Part shown: positions 1 through 12,192 of the stretch, piece after piece
How positions within the stretch are numbered: position 1 is the stretch's first letter
Layout of the letters: every line of letters begins with the position of its first letter
Source: Kalaharituber pfeilii
Taxonomy: Eukaryota; Ascomycota; Pezizomycetes; Pezizales; Pezizaceae
Assembly (NCBI GenBank): GCA_015179045.1
Contig: WHUZ01000162.1
Span: forward strand, 1-61,711
DNA length: 61,711 nucleotides
Reading direction: 5' to 3'
Translations under genes and position numbers: made by a program
The notes under the pieces: generated by a model
What the model was told of the DNA's origin: nothing
The model's input: the letters and a program-made list of their open reading frames with translations, nothing else
Database searches by the model: none

Positions 1-201
1 ACAGCCAAATATCTCCGAAGGAGCCGCCATATACAGCACCGATTCCATTATCTGAGGGAGGAAGTCAACAATGGGGATCTCCGCATAGTTACGATACCGG
101 GGAAGGAGAACCCGGCCGACATCCTAACCAAAATCACCCCGATGTCGACAATCAAAGATTGGAAGAATTGTTGGATGGGATCAACTGGGAAGAATGGATG
201 A
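1..201 (+). CDS. Ty1/copia retrotransposon RNase H, C-terminal fragment
   Basis: The frame is open from base 1 to a TGA at 199-201 (66 codons) and enters the window already in progress. It reads RSRHIQHRFHYLREEV followed by IPGKENPADILTKI, the conserved end of the RNase H domain of copia polyproteins, where the family has a KHIDIRYHFIRE-like segment and then an ADIFTK motif. The element would lie mostly to the left of the window. A purine-rich stretch at 256-267 directly before a TGT at 268 fits a polypurine tract and the start of the 3' LTR. Only the terminal ~66 residues are visible, so whether the rest of the pol gene is intact cannot be judged. Confidence 0.8.
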   Translation, partial: TAKYLRRSRHIQHRFHYLREEVNNGDLRIVTIPGKENPADILTKITPMSTIKDWKNCWMGSTGKNG

Positions 202-267
202 GAAGTATCGGCTCGGATACCCATGAAGGTGCTGGCTGGTGGGATCAAATGCTCGAGTAAGGGAGGC

Positions 268-510
268 TGTAGGAATCACGTTGTACTCTCGCTGTAGGGA
301 TTATTATGGTCTAAGCCCGAAACGGCCCCTTTATGGATAGAGGAGAAACAAGGGTCCCAAAACGGCCGGTTTATGGTAAAAGGAGCAGGATATAAGGGAC
401 GAATTTCCTATGTGTTTATTGTTTTCGCCAGAGCAGAGCTAGAAATCGTGTACTTAGCAAGCTTTCATATACGCTGAATTTTACCTGTTGATTTATCACG
501 CAAACGCAAC
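268..510 (+). repeat. Probable 3' LTR of the copia element (end not defined)
   Basis: It starts with TGTAGGAATCACG just after a purine-rich tract and the end of the RNase H frame. It contains a TATA-like AGGATATAAGG at about 387. The right boundary could not be set because the other LTR is outside the window. A CCCAAAACGGCC motif here recurs at about 37908. Confidence 0.4.
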
Positions 511-559
511 CATTCCTCCACACATAGCCTCGTAATTCTTAAATATACCAGTCGCCTTG

Positions 560-900
560 GTCACCATGTCCACCCCCTTTTCTGTTTCCCTTCTCTTACC
601 TCCGATTCTAACTCTATGTACAATAGGTCAGCCACTGCCCAACAATGAAACAACGATGAAAGCTTCAGGACATTGATAAAAGGAAAGGGGAAAAAAGAAA
701 GAAACGAAAAGTATAGCGTAAGCAGAAAGCTCACTCTCCGCTCCAAACCCCCATGTACCCACAAGTTGCTTGTTGTTGTTTTTGGCAGCGCCTCTTGCTT
801 TGGAATTCACATCCCAACTGAGCCAGGCTTCCTTCGGCGGCTATATTGTAGAAATGGTCCGTTGGAGCCCCACCTTGACATCCGGAACGAACGTGCAATT
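560..900. repeat. Old dispersed repeat, copy 1
   Basis: Bases about 570-880 align, with many substitutions and indels, to 17490-17830. Both carry a 'cccttctcttacctccg'-like start, an A-rich middle, 'acaagttg(c)ttgttgtt', 'cctcttgctt(t/c)ggaattca', and 'tcagccagg(c/t)tt' followed by 'tggtccgt'. There is no open frame of interest, so this is probably an old LTR or MITE. Confidence 0.5.
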
Positions 901-2338
901 AGTATAAGACACAAGGAATCGAAAAATCAATGAACCATTGGATAAAATGAAAACAATGGACAACTCGAAGAAAAAGAAAATATATGCGGATAGTCAAACG
1001 TACCAAGCAGTAATTTGCATTATAAATCCAGTGCGGGATGCGGCTGTAGGTACGGGAGGGGGGTGGGGGGGCGGCTGCTGGCGAGGTCAGCTGCTGAAAC
1101 AGGGGTTAGGAGACGCTGGTGAACGGGAGAGCGCGGGGGGAGATGGTTCAAGAGGAGGTGGAGTTATCTATCTATTTATCGAACTTACCTATGCCTTGTT
1201 CGAAGTGATACGTCTGTTATCTCTAGTGACGGAGGTAACAACAACGAGACGTCACCGAGAGGTATAAAATTGAGGCCCCAGTTCAATTTCGGGCAAAGTA
1301 AGAACTGGTTATCCAGCATCTTTTCTTACCGGTTACATGTGGTCAAATTCTAAGGGAACCAGGGCAACCTGTTTTTAGTTTTTGCGTTCTATTTTTTTCA
1401 TTTTGCTTTCAATAGTACAAGTATTCATACTTACTCCCTGATCGGATCTGTTACAGCTTGGCGTCATCAACTTTGGTGCGCACGGCCTTCTGACGGACAT
1501 TACTTGTGGACAAGCTTGCAACCGCCCTTTGGTAAGGCCTATCATAGCATAGAGATGTCTTTCGGACTCAAACACCAGTGGATACGAGTGGTCACTGACT
1601 CGAACGATTTTACAAATGCATTGGGACAGATGCGCAAGGTTAACAGCGATGACGCGACTTGGGTAAGCGCCAGCTGCAACAGGGCAAGGCGGTACAGATG
1701 TGTACCGTGAGACTTTGGCATGGATCGATAGGCTGCGCAGGGATAATTAGGTTTGGGACGGATAGGCGGGGGTATTGGAATCTGCAGCGATAGGCAGGGA
1801 TACTGGGATCTGCATAGATGGTCATGCTATCGAGGGCTGCGGGCTGATGCTGAAGGTCAACAGTCAAGGGTGCATGGTAGCAGAAGCGGGGTAATATACT
1901 CTGCGCACATAGAAGTAGAGGATACACAAAGAAACTCGCTGGTGGCGGTCATAGGACAAGAGTTGCTGATAGTTACTAGGACGTGGGATATTTCTACCCA
2001 ACAGGTAGGCGAAGATAATTTACCCCTGTCACCCTACTTCATTAGAGGAGGTTCCAAGTTGTGTTGGAGCCAGATCTAGGCCCGAGTTATTGCAATAAGA
2101 AATATATAAGCACCTCCAGCGGCTCGGCTCGTCATAACAGGACAAACATGCAATCACGCTCACCCAGATTCCAAACGATGGAAGAAGTACGTGAGATTTT
2201 TTCTATTCTAAAATCGCAAATTGAATTGGACATAGTGTAGCCATAGTTTAACAACATAGTACTCCCTCAACAGAATGGTCTCCAATTCCGCCATACACTA
2301 CGTACTTCCTCTCTGCGCTAACAGTAACTTCCCATTTC
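901..2338. other. No gene recognised
   Basis: Short open frames (up to about 110 codons) show no recognisable domain. A G-rich run lies at 1049-1070. Bases 1735-1810 contain several 'gcagggat(a)' near-repeats. I see nothing I can name. Confidence 0.3.
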
Positions 2339-2600
2339 ATACATGTGAGTAGAAAGCGACAACTTGGGAGCCATATTAGCAGCATTACCGACAGCATGTT
2401 TTCAAGTTGCAACCTGTCAGTGGCATAGGGGCTGTGCAAGCACACAATAACTGGATTATCAATTATCCTTGGTAGCAGAACGTTTCTCTATACTCATTAC
2501 TAGCACCACATAGAGGTACCTAGTGGTACTTGCAAAAAAAAGTGTTCTGCAATGGGCCTGGCCGGTTCGTGAACCGCAATGTTCGTCGGTAGGCCAGAAC
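2339..2600 (+). repeat. Dispersed repeat, copy 1 (second copy at 24865-25153)
   Basis: The segment from 'acatgtgagtag' to 'gttcgtcggtaggccagaac' matches 24865-25153 almost base for base in the same orientation. Shared parts include 'gcaacctgtcagtggca', 'gctgtgcaagcacaca', 'tatcaattatccttgg' and 'cacatagaggtacctagt'. The copy at 25 kb has an extra ~40 bp of palindromic 'ggctggccc/cagccagccc' sequence. No open frame; probably a MITE or solo LTR. Confidence 0.65.
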
Positions 2601-3870
2601 AACTCTACTCGACAGGAATGCAATCTACATGCAAGCGAAGTACATACCCGTCGATATTACCCCGATATAGTTAATCGAAAATGACACATATCCTCCTGCA
2701 GTCGCTGCCTAGAGAACGGCAGGGCAGATGCGCGGATCTATCATATGATACAGGATGGTACAGGTCGGTGTCACAAGCTCGGCATGGATCGACAGGGATC
2801 TAAAATCTTCATGGGTCGCAATGTTCGCTAGGCCAACGATTTGTATGCGATCGCAAGAGCTGAAGCGAATGGCAACTTGAGAGGTCGGCGTGACTGGTCA
2901 GACCTTTTCCTGCATCTGTGAATCTTGGCGATTATTAGAGAACTACAAAGTTATTGTATCACCCTGTAGGGAAAAATCAACGAAGATAATTATTTGTAAG
3001 CAGCCAATCTCTTTCATTATTGGAGCTGGATTGTTTTGGAATTTTTTTTAATATGCATCTGCTTAGCACTTTATGGATATGATAGAGACCACTCGTTCAG
3101 TGTGATGTGACCACCATTTTGGCACCGCCTTCAGTCTTGAACCAGACTACAACGAAAGTACTTAGTACCTGACTAAGCGTACTCTACACTTCATTGCTAG
3201 AAGACTCTGAGCACGTTTAGTCAGCTCCTACAGTAAGCGGTATCATAGTCAGGTACGAGACTCAGCCACTGGATGCCAAGCACAACTAGTGGCAGTGCTA
3301 GCCCGACAGGGTAGTACATCACAAATGTTACGCCCCTAGAGTTCCGCAACGGAGCATTCAGAGGGCCCAAGAATACCGCGACGCAGAACGCAATCACGGC
3401 ATTTTATAGCCCCAACAAGACGCTTTCCCTACAACTCCTCCGACATCTGCCTCCTCCACCACCTCCATGATCCCCACCGCCAGATCCCCCTTCACAGCAG
3501 CTCGCATCTGCACTGTGCGCTGTTACTTTCAGCCTATCAATCTTCACAGCGTGCATTCCTAACAGTGAGTGAACTAGGCACTTTAAGTAGCTTAAGTAGC
3601 CCCTTATTGAAGCCATACTCACCGCAGCGATAGCCTTCGGGCAGCCTCGAACCGCCGTCGGAGAACATTCTCCCCCACCACTAGCATGCCAAACTATCTA
3701 GGGCCTCCGCCCTGAAGTTCCGCCGGTGGTGATGCCGGATGTGCAGTGAGTTCCCCCTCCTTCCTCCCCGTCCTCCCCTTCCCCCCTTCCATCAGTGCAG
3801 AGCGAGGCCCACGCCTTAGTCCTGTATGTAGCAAAAAAAAACTGACATGCACCCAAGTCGCTTTCCAATT
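2601..3870. other. No gene recognised; contains a short dispersed repeat at about 3133-3205
   Basis: The motif 'agtcttgaaccagactac' followed by 'ttagtacctgactaag' at about 3133-3178 matches 12638-12672 inside the TIR element at 12.2-12.9 kb, so this is probably a degenerate relative of that element. No convincing coding sequence. Confidence 0.35.
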
Positions 3871-4790
3871 CCTTCTCCAATGTGACTAGTTTCGATCAGT
3901 GCTGCACCTCCGGCACCTCTGGCAGCGCCGCCAGCCCCTGCTTCTCCTCCTCCACAGCGCAAAAGACGGGATCCACTGAAAAGCAGGAGCAGACACACTA
4001 CCCGTCTTCCACCATCCACTACCACACGCACCATTACTACTCCGCCCCACCTCCCAAAGAATCTGGAAAGAAGAAGCAGGAGGAAGGACCGACGCCACCA
4101 GAACCCAAGCCAGAGGAAAAGAAAGCCAAGGAGGAAGTCCCCCCTCCTCCACTTCCAGCATCACAAATGGGAGCAAACTCCGGCGCAGGATACTAATATC
4201 ACTGTTCACGGATGGCGCTGTCACTGGATTCCTGTTTCCGGTACCAGCGTCAGCGCAAGGTCAAGAACAGGAGAAGATGGAGAAAGTTCTGAAGGAGATG
4301 CGAGAGGCGATCTGGCAGTTGCGGATTTCACAGGCGGCGGTCAAAGCTCCAGTTCCATCCCAGGGGCTGGAGGTCGCGCTGCCACCATCTCCACTGCCTG
4401 CCGTGGTCTCAACGTATTAATGAGAAAGAAAGAGGGAAAGAGAAGGAGAAGCAAATGGAGAAGGGGAAATCAGCGTCTTTCACCACTTCACCTCCCGTAG
4501 CGCCACCAGTGCCTCCTGTAGCGCTAATAGCGCCTCCCGTAGTATCCATCTCCATTCCACCTCCAGGAAATTTAATTGCATGCTACGCATCCACCATCAC
4601 TTCCCCAGCGCCCAGCGCCATAGAGCCTCCCCCTCCCTCCACCACCGCATACCGCATGCTCCGCGTTCTATCCGCCAGAGGCACCGTATCCAGTTGTGTA
4701 TGCAGAAGTAGGTGTGCAAAATGGAGTGGGGATGATGCATAAGGAGCCCAAAGGGGGTCAAAGCGCCGCCATCTCATCAGATGTCCAGCG
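3870..4790 (+). pseudogene. Decayed proline-rich coding sequence, family unknown
   Basis: Three protein-like segments sit in different + frames in the right order. At about 3890-4195 there is an alanine/proline segment and then EGPTPPEPKPEEKKAKEEV and PPPPLPAS. At about 4211-4420 there is a segment with FLFPVPASAQGQEQEKMEKV, then a probable short coiled coil. At about 4490-4790 there is a run of PPVAPPVPPVALIAPP and later YPPEAPYPVVYAEVG, ending at a TAA. Each frame breaks within 100-200 bases, so several frameshifts are implied. No catalytic or binding domain can be identified, and low-complexity sequence can produce chance frames. A degraded gene for a proline-rich, partly charged protein is the best description, but I would not rule out noncoding sequence. 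Confidence 0.35.
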
Positions 4791-5289
4791 GTGGTAATAC
4801 CAGTGGAAGGGGTGAGTGAATGTCTTTCTTTTTGTTGTATTTGCCTTGCTTATTTCTTTTGTTGGCTTGTTTGATGAAATGGAATGCTGAAATTCCCCAG
4901 AGGTTATTTCCCCATCATTTGTCACTTGACCTTTTATAGCTGACTGTTTGGTTACGATTGGTTTTGCTGCAATTTTGGGTATTGTTGCCGGTATAGAAAT
5001 TGTGTTTTGTCGGGACCACATTCGAGGGCTAGGAGATGACTGGCAGCGAGGTAGAGTGGGAGAGCAGGAGAACTGAGTTCATATTTTTGCTGCTGGAGCT
5101 CCTTTCTTCATATCTGTTAGCGAATTCATTTCGTTACTTGGTGTGACGAGCATACCATACTATCAATGTCTCTTTCCCATGAACAATGTAAGAATATTGC
5201 AGACTGAGAAAATGATACTACGGCTTTTGACCTAATACTCGAACCTTCGAGTTTTTGGATGTAGGGTGCAAGTTTGGATAGTGGTCAGA

Positions 5290-6770
5290 GTATACTGCGT
5301 GTGGGGTGATGGAGCGCGGGGAAGCAGGTATTGCCCTTAGCATTGCCACCGTCAGCATGAGCAAGACAGCAGCCACCGCCATGATAGCCATTATCACAAT
5401 CATCACTCCATCCCCCATCCTATCCACATTGCTCAACCCTTTTCACCTTCTCCGGCACTTTCCCACTCCCATACTCTCCCAACATCAATAGTGGTGCTGA
5501 AGTCGACAAATAGACATTTGAAGATTCCCACCACAAACACTAAACTAACACACACGAGGGGCGGAGCAAACAAATAAAGACGAAGATGGATAAAAAGATT
5601 CTCTCATCACCAAGAAAGCTGAGAAAACTACCACCACAACTCCCGGAGGCGGTAGGCTCACTCTCATGAGGTGGAGTACCAAATGTAAACTACCAGCGTC
5701 CACGAAGGGGGATATGAGAGGGTGTATTTCGCTCTCGCGGACGGAGGTGAAGTTGGAGATTGTAGGTGATTTTACTTCAGGTGTGAGGAAGGGGAAAGGG
5801 AAGTGTATAACCTGCTGAAGATACCGAAGACTCCACCTCCCATGCCGGTGCAGAAAACTGTGATGGGGGCAGGGGAGTGAAGACAGAGACAGTGGCAGGG
5901 ATGGGAAAAAACCGGGTGGACAGAAAGTGTAATGGGGTGTATATTTGGGCTGGGGCGATGGTGGAATCGCAGACTGATGGTAGGGAAGTTGGATCCGGGA
6001 AAGAGGGAAAAAGACGTAAACGATGCCGTAAGTCACAGTCGCCCTCAAAAATCACATAAGGAGATAATAGGGGAAAAGGGTGAGTAGAAGGTTCCCAGGA
6101 GCGCCTCCACCTCCACCGCCTCTTCTTAAAGCCGAAAACCCGCTGCGACCGTCAGAACCGACTATGGCAAGCCCGATCTTGGATTTTTAGAGGGCTGCTG
6201 CGAATACCAAAGTCACCTCGGCATCCGAAATAGACAGCACCAAAAGACTTGTGTGCAAAATAGGCCCCCGACGACGGGAGCATGGATGCTGCTGGAAGGC
6301 GGTGGCAAAGGAAAGGAGGAGACCATTGTCCTTGTAATGAGGGGCGCGTTGAGCCTCGGAATTCTAGGAGGAGGTCAAGGAGGAGGGGGATGTCAAGTCC
6401 AGGAGGAGCGCGATGTTGGGAGTGCAGCGGGATGATCGGAAATGGTCAAGTCCCGCCGTTAGCACCATTGGGCACTTCCGCAGGCGAACCTTGCGGATAT
6501 TCTGCAAGTACCGCTAGCGAGCGGAATGGAGAATTCAACCTCTATACCTCTTCAAGATCCACCCATCTCCGCACTCGCTCCACGACAAATTCACACATAC
6601 ACCCGGAAATCAAAAGGGTATACACCGCCATAACCATTTTCAATCCCCCATTTCCCCCACGGTGTCGCGAACTAGTAAGTACACGGCATCACACGCAGCC
6701 GGGAAAAATGGAGAAGGTGAAAGAGTGGTGGCATGGCAATGGTGAGGATAGAGAGAAGGGTTAACATGCG
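5290..6770 (+). pseudogene. Further decayed proline/glycine-rich coding-like sequence
   Basis: Fragmentary + strand frames continue the style of 3.9-4.8 kb. A hydrophobic stretch occurs at 5330-5430 (MIAIITIITPSP). About 5615-5810 reads KKAEKTTTTTPGGGRLTLM and continues toward VKLEIVGDFTSG. A polyproline segment APPPPPPLLKAENPLRPSEP ends at a TAG near 6190. The longest unbroken frame is 6282-6764, arginine- and serine-rich, with no family I know. The segments may belong to one old gene with the 3.9-4.8 kb region, but frames are broken many times. Confidence 0.3.
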
Positions 6771-7957
6771 TATAGCTCATGTCGGAAGGGAGAGATTGGA
6801 ATCAGGTAGAGTTGGTGTAGGGCAGGTTGAGAAGGAGGTGGGGCAGAGTTAGCCACCGTTCAGGAGGTCAGGTGGATTCAGGGCAGTGGTGACGCAGTTT
6901 AGATTGAGGTCGGTTAATTTTAGGATTGTGTGAAGTGAGCTTAAGCTTTGATGTGATGCGGGGGTCTTGGCGCTCCGGAGTTGCGGGGTTTCTTATGATA
7001 GTTTATGATAAGGTATGATAGTTATTAGCAGTACAGGGACCGTTAGCAGGGGTGACGTACAAGCAAACCTGGTTATGTGGAGGAAATCTTAGGCATGACC
7101 CCATAGTGCTCGACAGGTAAAAGAACTTTGCTATGAATACTGGAATACATGACAGTCCCCAGGAGATAGCTCTGCAAAATCTTGCATTGTCATTTCGCCC
7201 TTCCTTTATCCTGGCTTCTGTCGTACCTCGCAAATTCTTATTCCTCTCTAAAGATGCCAACCCATATCGTTTGGCTGGTACAGTATCATAAATTTCGAAT
7301 ACTCAAGATTTGTATATTTATCGGTTGTTAAAGCACGAGGTCAATATAAAATTTTACACACATGCTCGGACTCTTACTTCTCGTCAGTAAACATTTCTTT
7401 TTTGCAAAACTTGGTGCTCTGAAATAAATCGCCACTTTAGAAAAAATTGCTACAAGGTTATCAACAATTTAGGTAGTTTATTTAGGAAATGTTCGATAAT
7501 CCACTAGTGTCTACTAGCGGAGATTTTGAATAAAAAGAGCTCCGATCCCAAGTATGATACGACAACAGCCCCTCCGGTATAGCAAGGTTTACATATACTA
7601 TACTTAGATTTCTCCGCTCAAGTCAATTTTTTTTTAGCAAAGCAGCTCAGATAGACCTAAGATTCTCCCGTGGTAAGCTCCATGAATATATACCTAGCAC
7701 ATTCTTCCTATATCTCCTCATTTTGCCAGAACGGTTACATAAACGAGGTAACGTTAAATGCCTACCTACATGTATGTTGCTCTTTTTGAATTTACGGTTG
7801 ATTTTTTTTGCATATTTGCTTATTCGTTTTATATGATTGAACTTTTCCGGCTGACGTAAATGAAGGATACGATTCGTCACCGTGAAGATTTGACACCAAT
7901 TATCGACCATGGTAAATAATACCTATTAAACTACAAAAATCAAAAATAATGAAAAAG
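6771..7957. other. AT-rich sequence, no gene recognised
   Basis: Becomes strongly AT-rich after about 7260. Only short, featureless open frames occur. I see no transposon ends. Confidence 0.3.
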
Positions 7958-8012
7958 GTAATAAAAAAATAATAAATAATAAATAATAAATAATAAATAA
8001 TAAATAAATATA
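7958..8012. repeat. AT-only microsatellite, 7-bp period
   Basis: A (TAATAAA)n array, visible as repeated 'taataaataataaataa', about six units with a degenerate left edge. Confidence 0.85.
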
Positions 8013-8748
8013 ATGTTGGAAAAATCAGACAAACGAGGGTATCACTATCCACAGTGACATCGGAAATATCACCCCTCGTCTCACAGGAGGTAGGTGTTGA
8101 AACATTACATCCGCTGCCCCCATGTTGCGGTTACTCATATGTAGTTCATCTGATCTATGACTGTTTCTCTGACTGTTTCGTTACTCATATACATGATTAT
8201 TACCTTGCATAAGATTCACCTCTCAATGAACACTTTGCGACTCTGCTACAGATGACTCCTGCACCTTTCTGACTCTTCTCATTTCGTCATGGTTTTACAG
8301 TCATTCTATTCTACGCCTCTCATGTATATAATCCTACTCGTCTTGCGACTCTGTACTCAATAGACTTGATGGTATCTCTATCTCTTCCCTTCGTAAATAG
8401 CTTTACCACGATAATGCAGCAACCGCAGACCTTATTGTTGTTATGGCAGGTGCTTGATTTTGCTTACCGTTAATTACATGCAGGTACACGATAAGGTACA
8501 AGAATTTGCAAAGTTGTAAGAGCATATACTAGCTAGCCTTGAATAAAGATATAAATACATAAAGAGTGGCCATTGATCATCACAAGTACGGAGTTATAAA
8601 CATAAATTTCTTCGAACAAGCAGCTGAGGAACCTCTTTAGAGCAAGCCTATTACATACACTACCGCTTCAAACTGAGTACCGAATCTTTAGACACGACCG
8701 CATCTCAACCAGTTGTATGATATTACATGTCAGCTTGTTGCATCTACC
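8013..8748. other. Intergenic sequence downstream of the NLR gene; LTR-like in texture but not provable
   Basis: It begins with TGTTGG directly after the microsatellite and contains 'atgtatataatcc' at about 8320, reminiscent of an LTR promoter. No second copy or target duplication is visible. No coding sequence. Confidence 0.25.
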
Positions 8749-11717
8749 CTATTTGCCCGCATTGGTGGAACTCCCTCTAGATGTTCGCTCCCGTATGTCC
8801 TGTGCCTTTCCGGACTGCCCGATTTTATGGAATAAATTGGCCATGCAGTTGACTGTAGTAAGGGTGTCTGGGTGTTCTGTGCCCAGTGCCTTTTCACGTC
8901 CAACCAATGCTCGCTGAAAGTACTCTAGTGCTTTATCATACTGTCCCATAGTACGGAATAAAACAGCAATGTTATTGACTGTAGTAAGGGTGTCTGGGTG
9001 TTCTGTGCCCAGTGCCTTTTCGCGTCCAACCAATGCTCGCTGAAAGTACTCTAGTGCTTTATCATACTGTCCCATAGTACGGAATAAAACAGCAATGTTA
9101 TTGACTGTAGTAAGGGTGTCTGGGTGTTCTGTGCCCAGTGCCTTTTCACGTCCAACCAATGCTCGCTGATAATACTCTAGTGCTTTATCATACTGTCCCA
9201 TAGTACGGAATAAAACAGCAATGTTATTGACTGTACTAAGGGTGTCTGAGTGTTCTGTACCCAGTGTCTTTTCTTTCCTAGCTAGTACAAGCTTATACAT
9301 TTCTTCGGCCTTTCTATAATAACCATGCCTTTTATAAACTGCACCCAGATTGTCCACTGCCATTAGTATCTCCTGGTTTCCAATTGGCAGAGTCTTTGCC
9401 TGCTTTTCTAGAGCGATAATATGTGACAAAATCCGCCGCTCAAAAATCCAGTCTGCCACCTTACGTTTGTTGTAAGTAGGAACAGCAATTGCAGATGTAA
9501 CAATAAGTAATGCCTCAGTGGCTTTCTTATTGTATTTTTCAGGTTCAGCGTTTAGTTTCCATTGAGCCCACTTATGAACTATGGGGTGGATACTGAAGCT
9601 ATCGTCTCTATCCTTCCGCTTTGCCATTGAGAATAAGAATAGTGTCCAAATTGAATCTTTCAAGCTTGTATCTGTAGGAAGGTTTATTTTGTTAGCATCG
9701 TTAAGTATATTGCTTTACTGCAAAATAGTTGTACATACTATCTATTGGCAATTTCATTCCTCGCTGCAGCAACTCCTCACAAATGTCATTATTGTCAAGA
9801 AACCCACATAATAACAATAATTCTGCAGCATTCGCATTTTGTTCCTGGATTGCATTGAATGACAGATCCCAGGCAGCAAAGACAGCTCTATCATGGGTTC
9901 CAACTTTCCATTCCGTACTCAAGAGGTAAGTAACCTTATCCTCATACTTTATGTAGTAGCGACTAAAGGAAGAGTCCAAAGCATAGATATATGCTCCAGC
10001 CTGATCTATCGCAAGTGGCAAGTATCCGAGTTTCTGGACAATTGCGGCAGCAGCCTGTTTCTCTTTTTCGCAATCTATATAATTTGTATTAGTATCTAAA
10101 GCTCCGCCAGAAACTGGAGGCATGCTAAACTAAGGTTAACTTACCATCGGGAGTCAGTTTCTCAAGATCTCGCTTTGCGCTTTTGAAGAGTAACTCTTCT
10201 GCCTCAATCTTCTGCATTTGCTCCACCTCTAACCATTTTCGCCCATGTACAATCTCACGTCTTCTGCTAGTAATGATGACAGTCCCACGTGCTGATGATG
10301 GAATATAGTCATCGACATTGAAAGATCTTAGATCATCACGATTGTCAAAAACAAGAAGCCATTTTGTGTTGTCCTTTGCGGCTAACCATTCCTTTACAGC
10401 ATTGACAATATGCTGCTCTTCACTTCGTTCCGTGGTAAACATTCCAACCGAATCGAGTTTGCCGGCCATGCCCAGTAGTCTGCCAATACGTGTGTAATCG
10501 GGCTTGTCACAGAGTTTAGCATGATGCTGAATAAGTCGCTGCATAATATGAGCAAAACTAAGTTTTGTAGTATTTTCACTAGCTGCATTGATCCAGAACA
10601 CTGCTGAGAAGTCTCCTCGATGGCGGTAAGTATATTCCAATGCAAGCTGGGTTTTCCCCACGCCACCCATTCCATAAAGTACTACCTGGATGACATCCAT
10701 TGTGGCTCGATCCTTCTTAATTTTTCGCTGCAGCTCCTCCAAAAGGTACTCCCTCCCAACGAAATCACAATTCTGTCGAGAAACAGGAAGGCTAAAGGGG
10801 ATATCGAAGGATAACTCTAATGTCTTCGGCGACATCCTAGGAATTGTAGTATCAGGTGGCAATATCTTGAACAGACCGTCAATATAGTTTGTTAGCTGGG
10901 TGACTAGCTCATGGCACTTTGCTTTGTCGGAGCTTGCCCAACGCAGCTTACGGTATGCAGATACGGATTGCTGCACATTGTTGACAACTCTTCTGAGGGA
11001 AGCAATTTCTTCTTCAAGTCCTGGAAGGAGTTGTGTATTGGAGAGGATCTTTGGATTTTCTAAAAGACGGAGATCACTCAGACTTATACCGGAAATTGTG
11101 GGCTGCGGGCTAGGACTTGTAGCGCGATCAGCTGGCCCTGGGCTTGGAGATTTGGACCGAAAGTTGTACATCAGGCGCCCAACTCCAAGTCTGTCGCGTT
11201 TTCCGCTCTTGTCGTCCATCTGTGGGTCGCTTTGTTCACTAGGACTGGGACCAGAAATTGTAGGCTGCGGGCTAGAGGCTGTGGCTTGACCAGTTCTAGA
11301 ATCCCCTGGGTTTGGAGACTTAGACCGAAAGTTGGAGAATAAATGCCCAATCCTCAGGCTATCGCGTTTTCCACTCTTGTCGACCTTCTCTGGTTTGCTC
11401 TGATACCTTGCTTGCAATTCGGCAACTTTCGCAAATATAGCGACTATCCTTGCTAGGCTAGCTACTGCATATGTATACCGCTCGTCGTTTGGATCAAGGA
11501 GTTGTAGTAGTTGCTGATTGGGGGTGTCATCCAACCCCCAGGCCTTCTCCCACTGCTTGAGTCGAAGCCCTTCCGTCCGGAGATTGTGTAACACAATGTC
11601 CTGTGCCTCGCCGATTTCTTCCATTTGGGAAAAAATGTTGGAGCACTCTCGACTGACCTCCGCAAGTTGTACAACCAGTCCAACGATTCCGATCGCAAAG
11701 CCCACTGCTTCTGCCAT
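8749..11717 (-). CDS. NLR-like STAND protein: HeLo-like domain, NB-ARC, TPR repeats
   Basis: Three exons, 11717-10145, 10074-9739 and 9671-8749, join in frame into 944 codons including a TAG stop (943 residues). Intron 1 (10075-10144, 70 nt) has a GTAAGT donor, a TACTAATAC branch motif and a TATAG acceptor. Intron 2 (9672-9738, 67 nt) has GTATGT, GCTAAC and CTACAG. The N-terminus (residues 1 to about 65, beginning MAEAVGFAIGIVGLVVQLAE and containing LRLKQWEKAWGL) resembles the HeLo/HET-S family. A linker (about 115-215) repeats an FRSKSP segment. NB-ARC follows with P-loop GMGGVGKT, a Walker B-like WLLVFDN, GTVIITSRRR and LGYLPLAIDQAG. SFSIHPIVHKWAQ is typical of the region before the repeats. 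The C-terminus has kinesin-light-chain-type TPRs. Known relatives act in fungal non-self recognition and regulated cell death; that role here is inferred. The frame is intact with all motifs. Confidence 0.9.
8852..9292 (-). repeat. Near-identical 126-bp tandem units encoding TPRs
   Basis: Within the last exon of the NLR, 42-codon units (GTEHPDTLTTVNNIAVLFRT and onward to YQRALVGREKAL) recur with a period of 126 bp, about three and a half copies. The central two units differ at very few bases, while the outer ones are more divergent. Confidence 0.9.
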
Positions 11718-12192
11718 GGTGTATGCGATTATATAGACAACAAAAGACGAAATCTAAATTACATGTTATGGTCAGTCTGGGCTGGCGGATGATTAAAATA
11801 AACTTGCGCATCGACATAAATGGGATAGTCTTACTCAATGATCTGTGTCTCGATATCACGCAACACTATTTCCGTCCCAACACAAGCTCAGATGCTATGA
11901 TGCTAATAAAGAGTATCGGAATAAATCGCAACGTGGGTTCTTCTTTAGTGTATAAACACTGGTACAAAAAAATGTGGGTAACTTCGAAGTAATCGCCAGC
12001 GGAGAAGTCAAGCGTACTCGTAAAGGGAGTGTAGGTAACACTAGCGGATTGACTAGTGTAGTGGTACCCCTGTTCTCGTGCCCAGACTCGCCTTATGTAC
12101 CAGAGCCCATATGTAGAGTACCACCACCCCTACACCCCCAGCATGCGCTTAGTTCCTCACTGCAAGTGAGTAAGTAAGCACTGGCAGGTATA
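11718..12192. other. Upstream region of the NLR gene, no other feature seen
   Basis: Contains the presumed promoter of the NLR (start codon at 11715-11717). I could not identify a TATA box or binding site with confidence. Confidence 0.3.

Noticed and set aside
5545..6048. 167-codon minus-strand open frame rich in Pro/Ser/Leu.
   Set aside because: Complement of purine-rich + strand sequence; no domain, and the + strand segments look more protein-like.
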